Origin: an uncultured Flavobacteriaceae bacterium
GTDB taxonomy: Bacteria; Bacteroidota; Bacteroidia; Flavobacteriales; Flavobacteriaceae
Length of the DNA: 64,000 nt
NCBI GenBank assembly: GCA_938010765.1
Contig: CALLVX010000072.1
Span: 37,161 to 101,160 of the forward strand
Direction: 5' to 3'
The stretch's first letter is position 1. Every line of letters starts with the position of its first letter. The notes beneath the pieces are model-generated. The model saw only the letters and a list, made by a program, of their open reading frames with translations. It had not been told where the DNA came from and made no database searches. The translations under genes were made by a program, and so were the position numbers. Below, in pieces: positions 25,408 to 32,351 of this stretch.

Positions 25408-25872
25408 TTAAAATGGTAGGCGCATTTCTACCAAATGTTTTTTAAACCCATTCTTTTCATACGCACGAATTGCCCCTACATTTTCGTCATATACTGTTAA
25501 GCGAATCTCAGACAGACCTTGTTTCGCCGCCCACTGCCGTAATTCTTTTATAATTGACATATTTAGGCCCTTTCCTCGAAAATCGGGATCGGTATACATA
25601 AAACCTAAATAGGCGTAAAGTTCGTGATCTAAAAACGTTTGCGCTTTCTTGATAACGGCAGACCCAGAAGCAAGCAACCTTCCTTCCATTTCAGCCACTA
25701 TGACTTCAGCTTCTGCCGATTCTATTAGTTCCCTTAAATCGTAATAACTTATAGAACCTGAACGAAGCGTAGGATCAAAAGGCCGCTCTGCCTTCACGAT
25801 TTCCTGTTCAAATTTCAATAGTGTGGAAAGATCTTTGATGGTCGCCTTTCGTATCTTGATATTGTTCTTCAT
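25408..25872 (-). CDS. GNAT-family N-acetyltransferase
   Basis: A 154-residue protein of the Gcn5-related acetyltransferase fold, which moves an acetyl group from acetyl-CoA to an amine. The acetyl-CoA loop is visible as DPDFRGKGLNMSIIKEL (R/Q-x-x-G-x-G/A form), after the beta strand AYLGFMYTD. The C-terminal VYDENVGAIRAYEKNGFKK is the usual motif B. The substrate cannot be inferred. It lies 47 bases upstream of kynU on the same strand and could be transcribed with it, although kynU has its own -7 box. Confidence 0.88.
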   Translation of the reverse strand: MKNNIKIRKATIKDLSTLLKFEQEIVKAERPFDPTLRSGSISYYDLRELIESAEAEVIVAEMEGRLLASGSAVIKKAQTFLDHELYAYLGFMYTDPDFRGKGLNMSIIKELRQWAAKQGLSEIRLTVYDENVGAIRAYEKNGFKKHLVEMRLPF

Positions 25873-25914
25873 TTACAATCGTATTACAGTTTTCAAGGTA
25901 GTAAATTTAATAGC

Positions 25915-25922
25915 TATTTTTG
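25915..25922 (+). promoter_or_regulatory. -7 box of the O-methyltransferase gene
   Basis: TATTTTTG matches the consensus, 13 bases before the ATG at 25936. Confidence 0.5.
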
Positions 25923-25935
25923 TCAAAAACCAAGC

Positions 25936-26577
25936 ATGCATTTTCTATCGCCTACATTGGAATCCTATATTTGTGACAATTCAGAAGACGAACCAAAATT
26001 ACTTCAGGAACTTACCAGGGAAACCCATCTCAAAGTGCTTAGACCCCGCATGCTCACCGGCCATTTTCAAGGCAGGGTATTGAGCCTTCTTTCAAAAATT
26101 ATACATCCGAAAAACATCTTGGAAATTGGCACCTACACCGGTTATTCTGCCTTGTGTTTGGCAGAGGGAATACAAAAAGATGGTCAGTTACATACAATTG
26201 ATGTGAATGAAGAACTCCTGGAGATTCAGCGTACCTATTTCGACAAAAGCGGTTTTGGAAATCAGATGGTACAACACTTAGGGAATGCCCTAGAAATTAT
26301 ACCAAAACTAGCCCTTACATTCGATTTGGTGTTTATTGATGCTGAAAAAAAGGAGTATTCCCAATACTTCGAAGCCGTCATACAAAAAATGCGCCCTGGC
26401 GGTGTTATTCTATCCGACAACGTATTATGGACCGGTAAAGTAGTAGAGACCTTAGACCCAAAAGATAAAGCTACTAAAGCACTTTTAGAATATAATCAAA
26501 TGCTAAAAGAGCATCCAAAAGTGGAAACGGTTCTTTTACCTATTCGAGATGGCCTTACGCTTAGCAGGGTACTTTAA
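25936..26577 (+). CDS. SAM-dependent O-methyltransferase, COMT-like
   Basis: A 213-residue class I methyltransferase of the catechol/caffeoyl-CoA O-methyltransferase family. The SAM-binding motif is LEIGTYTGYSALCLAEG (about 59-75), with the acidic strand end TIDVNEE, the metal-binding FDLVFIDAEKKEY and DNVLWTGKV, and TLSRVL at the C-terminus. Catechol-type substrates are plausible; the nearness of kynurenine genes hints at hydroxylated aromatics, but this is only context. The start MHFLSPTLESYI matches close relatives. It converges with the PAP2 gene. Confidence 0.92.
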   Translation: MHFLSPTLESYICDNSEDEPKLLQELTRETHLKVLRPRMLTGHFQGRVLSLLSKIIHPKNILEIGTYTGYSALCLAEGIQKDGQLHTIDVNEELLEIQRTYFDKSGFGNQMVQHLGNALEIIPKLALTFDLVFIDAEKKEYSQYFEAVIQKMRPGGVILSDNVLWTGKVVETLDPKDKATKALLEYNQMLKEHPKVETVLLPIRDGLTLSRVL

Positions 26578-26619
26578 AGGAAACAATTAGCAATCACACT
26601 TATTCCTATACTACTACCC

Positions 26620-27174
26620 TTAATAACTTGGATCAAGTTTGCGATGCACCTTATAAAAAAACAGTGCAAAAGAAGCACCGACCAATGCGCCGACCAAAAT
26701 ATCGAGCGGATAATGTACTCCAAGATAAATACGGCTATACGAAAACAATAAGGGCCATATAAGAATTATCGATATCCATTTATAGCGACTTCTTAATAGC
26801 AATAAGGCCATCACCGCGACACTAAAAGAAAAAGCCGCATGACCCGAGAAAAAACTAAAATCGCTTGGAGTATGCAACAACCGCATGAGCTGGTTAATTT
26901 CAGGGTCACTACTGGGTCGCAGTCGCCCTACCCACTGCTTTGTATAAAAAATAGCAGTCGATACCGTTAGAATCATCAAACTGTATATCGCCATCGCCAA
27001 TGCGCCCTGCTTTAACGGATGTTTCCAAAAAACCAAAAAAATAATGAGTGCAAAAAGCGGAATCCAAGGCGGAAATTTTGTCACCGTAAACCAAAAAGAA
27101 TCGTACCGCTCTACACCAAAACCGTTCAAAAATAAAAAGGTATCCCTATCCCATTGCAACAACTTTTCGAGCAT
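26620..27174 (-). CDS. PAP2-family phosphatase
   Basis: A 184-residue membrane phosphatase with five hydrophobic segments. The three-part phosphatidic-acid-phosphatase signature is present: KQWVGRLRPS, the FFSGHAAFSF segment with the catalytic His, and SRIYLGVHYPLDILVG with the nucleophilic His. Likely substrates are lipid phosphates such as undecaprenyl pyrophosphate or phosphatidylglycerophosphate; the exact one is unknown. It starts 6 bases after the tatA stop, so both are transcribed from the tatA promoter. Confidence 0.9.
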   Translation of the reverse strand: MLEKLLQWDRDTFLFLNGFGVERYDSFWFTVTKFPPWIPLFALIIFLVFWKHPLKQGALAMAIYSLMILTVSTAIFYTKQWVGRLRPSSDPEINQLMRLLHTPSDFSFFSGHAAFSFSVAVMALLLLRSRYKWISIILIWPLLFSYSRIYLGVHYPLDILVGALVGASFALFFYKVHRKLDPSY

Positions 27175-27180
27175 GATCGC

Positions 27181-27519
27181 CTAACTTCTTTTGATGGTTC
27201 CGCCTACATCGTCGAGTCCCTTTTTAATAGGATCGATCTCTTTCTTAATGTCATCTGCGAGTCCTGAACCCAGATTTTTCTTTACATCATCGATGTCTTT
27301 TTTGATATCGGAAACGAAACTTGTATCTATACCCTGTTTATCGGCACTTTTCTGTATCTCTTGTTTGATATCTTCGGTAGCATCTTTTAACTGCCGCATT
27401 CCTTTCCCAAGGCCTCTTGCGATGCCAGGAATCTTATCCGCGCCAAAAACCATGACAACGATGAACATGATAAAGAAAATTTCACCGCCGCTTATGAATA
27501 AAAAGTTGGTAGAAAACAT
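27181..27519 (-). CDS. tatA: Sec-independent protein translocase TatA/E subunit
   Basis: A 112-residue Tat pore subunit. A single N-terminal membrane segment (FISGGEIFFIMFIVVMVFG) is followed by the hinge and amphipathic helix ADKIPGIARGLGKGMRQLKDATEDIKQEI, the classic TatA pattern. The charged tail is longer than in proteobacteria and ends with Asp/Lys repeats. The start at 27519 is chosen because the family begins with a few residues before FISGGE and because the -7 box lies at 27524-27531, leaving no room for a longer form. TatA moves folded proteins; one probable substrate, the M15 peptidase at 42753, is in this window. Confidence 0.93.
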   Translation of the reverse strand: MFSTNFLFISGGEIFFIMFIVVMVFGADKIPGIARGLGKGMRQLKDATEDIKQEIQKSADKQGIDTSFVSDIKKDIDDVKKNLGSGLADDIKKEIDPIKKGLDDVGGTIKRS

Positions 27520-27523
27520 ACCA

Positions 27524-27531
27524 CAAATATA
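27524..27531 (-). promoter_or_regulatory. tatA promoter -7 box, adjacent to the start codon
   Basis: The minus strand reads TATATTTG, an exact TAnnTTTG match, with only 4 bases before the tatA ATG (27517-27519). Transcription would begin at or next to the A of ATG, predicting a leaderless mRNA. Confidence 0.5.
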
Positions 27532-27540
27532 GTTAAGATA

Positions 27541-27572
27541 AAAAAGCCCTGTCATTTACAGGGCTTTTTTTT
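27541..27572. terminator. bidirectional terminator between the M1 peptidase and tatA
   Basis: AAAAAGCCCTGT (27541-27552) pairs with ACAGGGCTTTTT (27558-27569) around a 5-base loop, with T runs on both strands. It ends the M1 peptidase transcript. Confidence 0.85.
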
Positions 27573-27590
27573 GATGTTATCTATAAAAAT

Positions 27591-29885
27591 TTATTTTCCT
27601 TTTATAGTTTTCTTGATTTTATCAAAATCAGAAGGTGCCTCCATTTTTGGCCAACTATTATTGGTAGTATCGATATCAGCGGTTTCTGCTTTGGGGTCTA
27701 CAATAATACCTTTTAACTCTGTTTCAGAAGCAATGACCACGCTGATTTCCTTGCCATTTTTTCTCCAAACCTCAGGAGGATAAGTAATATTTTTGGTACT
27801 ACCATCGGCATAGGTGTATTCAACAATAATCGGCATCGGTATACCACCTGGCTTATCATAGGTGATTTGATAGAAGTACTTGGGTTCTTTCACCGAAGCA
27901 CGTTCAGCTGCGGTCATATTGTCCATCATAAACTCCTTTAAACTTGTTGAATTTTCTGAGGGTAGTTTTCCTTTTAAATTAGAATCAAAATCTTCGCTAC
28001 CTTCTTCTACTAAATACACTGCTTTTGACATGCCTCTTGCCGCCATATACGCCTTCACCTTGGCGCTTGGTTTGTCTGACACATAGTATTTCTTAATGTC
28101 CTTTACTCCTATATCTACATAATCTGTTGTATAGAACCAACCTCTCCAATACCAGTCTAAATCAACGGCCGACGCATCTTCCATAGTTCTGAAGAAATCT
28201 TCCGGGGTCGGATGTTTGAACATCCATCTTTTAGAATAGGTCTTAAAAGCATGATCAAAAAGTTCCCTTCCCATTACGGTTTCGCGAAGGATGTTTAAGG
28301 CAGTTGCCGGTTTGCCATATGCATTGGGACCTAATTGGAATACATTTTCCGGATTTGACATGATCGGTGAAATGGTCGTTTGATCACCGGACATATAAGG
28401 TACGATCTTCGACGGATCACCTCTGCGCGATGGGTAGTTTGTATTTGGCGCAATGGCTTCAGGGAATTTCTCACCAAACTCTTGCTCGGCCATATATTGC
28501 ATAAAAGTGTCAAGGCCTTCATCCATCCAACCCCATTGTCGCTCATCTGAGTTGACGATCATTGGGAAAAAATTGTGGCCCACCTCATGGATGATAACAC
28601 TGATCATACCGTATTTTACACGATCAGAATATTTTCCGTCGGGCGTTGGGCGACCATAGTTCCAACAAATCATAGGGTATTCCATCCCTTGGTTTTTGGC
28701 ATGTACCGAAATGGCTTTTGGATAAGGATAATCGAAACTATGCGCAGAGTATGACTCCAATGTATGGGCAACGGCTTTGGTAGAATATTCTTCCCATAGG
28801 GGATTCCCTTCTTTAGGATATAGAGAAACTGCCATCACATCTTTGCTACCCACTTTTACCGCTTGCATATCCCATATAAATCTACGAGAAGTAGCGAACC
28901 CATAATCACGTACGTTCTTTGCTTTGAACTTCCAAGTTTTTTTCTTGTCCGAAAAACCTTTTGAGGCCTCTTCCGCCTCTTTTTGATTTACGATAATCAC
29001 CGGTTTGTCGTACGATTTTTTCGCCTTTTCATATCTCGCGAGCATGGTTTTGGAAAAAATTTCCTTTCTATTTTGCAAAGTTCCAGTGGCATCTAATATA
29101 TGATCAGCAGGTACGGTAATGCTCACATCATAATCCCCAAAAGTAAGTGCAAATTCGCCATTGCCCCAAAATTGGTGGTTCTGCCATCCTTCTACATCAC
29201 TATATACGGCCATTCTTGGAAAGAACTGTGCAATTACATAGGCTCTATTCCCATCTTCAAACTCCTCATACCCGGATCTTGCACGATGCACTGTATGATC
29301 GGGAATGTTGTAATTCCATTTGATCGAAAAAGAAACCCGTTCCTTACTTTTCAACGGTTTTGGCAAATCGATGCGCATCATGGTAAAATTGATGGTATAC
29401 GGCAGCGCTTTTCCTGCAGCATCCTTTACATGCTCTATTTCAAAACCACCATCAAAAGGTTCTGTAATGTATTTATCTACAAATGAACCGGGCCTGTCAA
29501 GTGAAGGAACACCTTCTCCATTCTTTAATTTGGCCTTTGAATCTTTGGTTCGGATGTTTTGATCCAACTGTACCCATAAATACTCCAAATCATCTGGGGA
29601 ATTATTAATGTACGTTATTGTTTCATCTCCATAAATTCGGTGATTCTTGTCATCGAGTTCTATGTTCATCACATAGTTGGCCTGCTGCTGGTAGTAATCA
29701 GGGCCGGGAGCGCCGGATGCCGAACGGTAGGTATTCGGAGTGGCAAACTCTTCCTTTAATTGCTTGAACAGACTTTGATTCGTATGCCCTGGTTCTTTTT
29801 CTTTTGGAGCCCCTTCCTGAGCCATTGCAACGGCTGAAAAAAGAAACAGCATCGCTACAACATAATACTTGATTTTAGTCATCAT
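27591..29885 (-). CDS. exported M1-family zinc metallopeptidase
   Basis: A 764-residue aminopeptidase-like protein with a signal peptide (residues 1-22). The zinc site is complete: HEVGH at 433-437 and the third ligand E456 in WMDEGL, exactly 18 residues later, as in gluzincins. The GAMEN substrate loop is reduced to GMEYP (400-404). Proteins of this type in Bacteroidota act outside the cytoplasm, perhaps on peptides from food proteins. It is last in a minus-strand run with a DUF6702 protein and two carboxypeptidase-regulatory-like proteins, an association I believe is conserved. It ends at a strong terminator. Confidence 0.95.
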   Translation of the reverse strand: MMTKIKYYVVAMLFLFSAVAMAQEGAPKEKEPGHTNQSLFKQLKEEFATPNTYRSASGAPGPDYYQQQANYVMNIELDDKNHRIYGDETITYINNSPDDLEYLWVQLDQNIRTKDSKAKLKNGEGVPSLDRPGSFVDKYITEPFDGGFEIEHVKDAAGKALPYTINFTMMRIDLPKPLKSKERVSFSIKWNYNIPDHTVHRARSGYEEFEDGNRAYVIAQFFPRMAVYSDVEGWQNHQFWGNGEFALTFGDYDVSITVPADHILDATGTLQNRKEIFSKTMLARYEKAKKSYDKPVIIVNQKEAEEASKGFSDKKKTWKFKAKNVRDYGFATSRRFIWDMQAVKVGSKDVMAVSLYPKEGNPLWEEYSTKAVAHTLESYSAHSFDYPYPKAISVHAKNQGMEYPMICWNYGRPTPDGKYSDRVKYGMISVIIHEVGHNFFPMIVNSDERQWGWMDEGLDTFMQYMAEQEFGEKFPEAIAPNTNYPSRRGDPSKIVPYMSGDQTTISPIMSNPENVFQLGPNAYGKPATALNILRETVMGRELFDHAFKTYSKRWMFKHPTPEDFFRTMEDASAVDLDWYWRGWFYTTDYVDIGVKDIKKYYVSDKPSAKVKAYMAARGMSKAVYLVEEGSEDFDSNLKGKLPSENSTSLKEFMMDNMTAAERASVKEPKYFYQITYDKPGGIPMPIIVEYTYADGSTKNITYPPEVWRKNGKEISVVIASETELKGIIVDPKAETADIDTTNNSWPKMEAPSDFDKIKKTIKGK

Positions 29886-29943
29886 TATTTTTAATTAATT
29901 AGTACGGAAATGTAAAGTTTTTCTAAGAATTTGTTAATAAATG

Positions 29944-30450
29944 TTACAAGTTTAACATTCCTTTATTATTCTCTTTGATCAGTACGAAGCTTTTTTTCTT
30001 ACCGTTAATTTTGAAATGAACTACATTCTGTTGATCATCATATACGTCTGTGAGCAGCTCATTGCGTATTTCAATAGATTCTGTGTTCTCCAAATCAACA
30101 TCGGGTATTTCCAAATAACATATCATTACATCATTATCATACTTCTTTGCTAAAAAATGAAAACTACGTTCCTTTCCATTAATTTGAAATGTAATTTTCT
30201 GTTTTAGATATTTTTCGATGTACTCCTCTGCGGATTCAAATTCAAGTTCGGTCGCCAATCTAGCATGTATCTCGTAGCGTTCTAACAAAAGGTCTTCCAA
30301 GTCATCGATAAAAATTCGACTGGTAATCTGTAATGCACGGTCTTTTTCTGAATAGCTAATATTGGTGACGCTTACGTAAAATTTATGAACGGCTACAAAC
30401 CCTAAAAGAGGAAGTAACAGAATCAAAAAATATTTTTTTAAACCAGTCAT
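29944..30450 (-). CDS. DUF6702-family exported protein
   Basis: A 168-residue protein with an N-terminal membrane or signal segment (LKKYFLILLLPLLGFVAVHKFYVS). The motif HKFYVSVTNISYSEKDRALQITSRIFIDDLE is the hallmark of DUF6702. The rest is beta-rich and acidic. Function unknown; the family usually sits next to an M1 peptidase, as here (58 bases downstream). ATG at 30450 is preferred over a TTG three codons upstream. Confidence 0.85.
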   Translation of the reverse strand: MTGLKKYFLILLLPLLGFVAVHKFYVSVTNISYSEKDRALQITSRIFIDDLEDLLLERYEIHARLATELEFESAEEYIEKYLKQKITFQINGKERSFHFLAKKYDNDVMICYLEIPDVDLENTESIEIRNELLTDVYDDQQNVVHFKINGKKKSFVLIKENNKGMLNL

Positions 30451-30566
30451 AGCTATCAATTTATTCCGACAAAAATAAACAAATCACGTGCCAAAGGTTC
30501 TTTTAACAAAAGACATGCCAATTTATGTTGGTAATGAAAGGGATCGGCTCCTTATTCCAAGCGGTC

Positions 30567-31340
30567 TTAGTCAAGCTCATTGTTCCTTCTATAGGCAACA
30601 CTTTTAACACGCATCACATCCCAAATTTTAAGGCGATCTTTGGTTACAACGGCTTTTTGAAAGCCGTTGTCAATTTCACAATAATAGAAGAAATCATCAA
30701 TTTTATCCTGCGGAATCTTCAGGTCGTGTACAATCAAGGAATCTTTATAAAAAGAACGCACTCTTTCAGTTCGGGCATAAATCTTCTCTTGCTTCCCCTG
30801 ATTTTTTAGTCTTTTCGTACGGCCGGAAATTGCGTTAAAGATAAAATCGAGACTTCGTGGATCGGTAGCGGTCAGCAGCATTCGCTGTATCTGGTCGGGA
30901 GGCTTTACATAAGCATTGGGTAAATTGAGGGTGGATGCGGTAACGATCGGATCAATTTCTAAACGAGCAGCATCTCTCGTCATATCCCCGCTTAAATTAT
31001 AGGGCATCACGATTACCTCATCCAATTGGGTAAGTGCCTCTTCCAATGGCACCATAAGAAACTTACTTTTAAGCATCTCAAGGCTTACTACCAGTTCTTT
31101 TCTCTTGTATTGTATGGCGGAAAAGACGATGGTATCGTTCAACCGAGCGGTAATCGAGAAAAAGCCATCAATATCGGTAATTGCAGCTCGTTGGGAAGTT
31201 ATGTTCAATACATGGGTAGCCGCAACATCACCATCGTTACTATATACCTTTCCTTTTAGTTCTTGAGAGCCGAGCGTCTGCGAAAAACCGCTGCACCCTA
31301 TAAGTAACAAACAGACTAGAAATAGGTTATTTTTCCCCAT
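30567..31340 (-). CDS. carboxypeptidase-regulatory-like exported protein, paralogue 2
   Basis: A 257-residue protein that opens with a lipoprotein-like signal (FLVCLLLIGCSGFSQ; LIGC could be a lipobox). Residues about 28-110 form a carboxypeptidase regulatory-like beta sandwich (LKGKVYSNDGDVAATHVLNITSQ, ITDIDGFFSI, LDEVIV). The C-terminal half has the conserved-looking block HDLKIPQDKIDDFFYYCEID, which closely matches VDLKLPQEQINGFLFYVDD in the gene before it. The two genes overlap by 14 bases and are clearly tandem paralogues. Such N-terminal domains occur in TonB-dependent receptors, but no barrel is present. Function unknown. Confidence 0.82.
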   Translation of the reverse strand: MGKNNLFLVCLLLIGCSGFSQTLGSQELKGKVYSNDGDVAATHVLNITSQRAAITDIDGFFSITARLNDTIVFSAIQYKRKELVVSLEMLKSKFLMVPLEEALTQLDEVIVMPYNLSGDMTRDAARLEIDPIVTASTLNLPNAYVKPPDQIQRMLLTATDPRSLDFIFNAISGRTKRLKNQGKQEKIYARTERVRSFYKDSLIVHDLKIPQDKIDDFFYYCEIDNGFQKAVVTKDRLKIWDVMRVKSVAYRRNNELD

Positions 31341-32091
31341 CCAGTCCTTTCAAATAGGTTTTGCTGTGGGTTACCAAAAAATCGATCAGTTCAAATTCAT
31401 TGCTTTTCTTGAGCAGTGTATTTGCTGGCATTTTGTCGTCGACATAAAACAAAAAACCATTGATCTGCTCTTGGGGAAGTTTTAAATCTACCACAAAAAA
31501 CTCATCATCATATACCTGTCGCAGTACTTCACTAGGCTTTAAAACAGGCCCTTCATCGGCCGTCTTTTTTCGTCCCATCTTCATAAGGGCTTTGAAAATA
31601 TTCACGAAATTGATTCCGTCTTTCAGCCCCCTTTCGCTTCTCGACATTGCTATATTATCGACCTCCGAAGAACGATCGATCTCATACTCGTACTTTTTAA
31701 ATTCCGAACTTTTTACTTCTAAAAAACGCTCTTGATCTTCTGGGGTCACCACTACCTCTTCTAATTCGGTCACCTTTTCGTTCACTTCGATTACCAATCG
31801 ATTGTTTTTTAAAATTTCCTCGGTAATCTTCACTAGCCTAAGCTGAAAATTAACGGCCGTGAATGCCAAATCATCTCCTGCTTTTACTCGAATCGCAAAT
31901 CGCCCCTTCTCATCCGTAATGGTTCCGTTTTCCGTAGTAATATTAATTACATTCTCATTGGGAACATTTACGTTGCGATACAATACCTGCCCTCTGAGCA
32001 ATATGCGGTCGTCGTCTTGGCCAAAGATGCTGGTGATACCAAAAAAAAGAGAAAAAATAAATAGGGTAATCGGTGCGGTAATTGTTTTCAT
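31327..32091 (-). CDS. carboxypeptidase-regulatory-like exported protein, paralogue 1
   Basis: A 254-residue protein with a signal peptide (MKTITAPITLFIFSLFFGITSIFGQ) and the same two-part layout as the next gene: a regulatory-like beta sandwich (LLRGQVLYRNVNVPNENVINI, TDEKGRFAIRV, LEEVVVTPE) and a C-terminal region with LKLPQEQINGFLFYVDD. It is first in the run that continues with its paralogue, DUF6702 and the M1 peptidase. No lipobox is seen, so it may be soluble in the periplasm. No TAnnTTTG box was found upstream. Confidence 0.82.
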   Translation of the reverse strand: MKTITAPITLFIFSLFFGITSIFGQDDDRILLRGQVLYRNVNVPNENVINITTENGTITDEKGRFAIRVKAGDDLAFTAVNFQLRLVKITEEILKNNRLVIEVNEKVTELEEVVVTPEDQERFLEVKSSEFKKYEYEIDRSSEVDNIAMSRSERGLKDGINFVNIFKALMKMGRKKTADEGPVLKPSEVLRQVYDDEFFVVDLKLPQEQINGFLFYVDDKMPANTLLKKSNEFELIDFLVTHSKTYLKGLDGEK

Positions 32092-32270
32092 ATGGATAAA
32101 GAAAATATAAGTTGGGTGGATAAAAAAACTGGCATCACTAAACTTTTGTTAATTTGTTCTTAAGGACAAAGCTCCTATGATGGGTCAAAACGAAATATAC
32201 AAGTGCAGAGCGCAAAAAAAGCTCTTTAACGGGTATTGGAAGCTTTTCAACCGACACTATGTTCAATTTA

Positions 32271-32311
32271 ACTAATAATAGAGGCTTACTAACAAGATTA
32301 GTATATTTTTG
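32271..32311 (+). promoter_or_regulatory. promoter and inverted repeat before the surface-protein cluster
   Basis: TATTTTTG at 32304-32311 matches the -7 box and lies 40 bases before the first ATG of the seven-gene run. Directly upstream, ACTAAT (32271-32276) and ATTAGT (32297-32302) form an inverted repeat with 20 bases between arms, overlapping the -33 region, where a regulator could bind. Confidence 0.45.
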
Positions 32312-32351
32312 CTAGCCCACCACATTTAAAAATCTGAATAAATCTTAGTCT

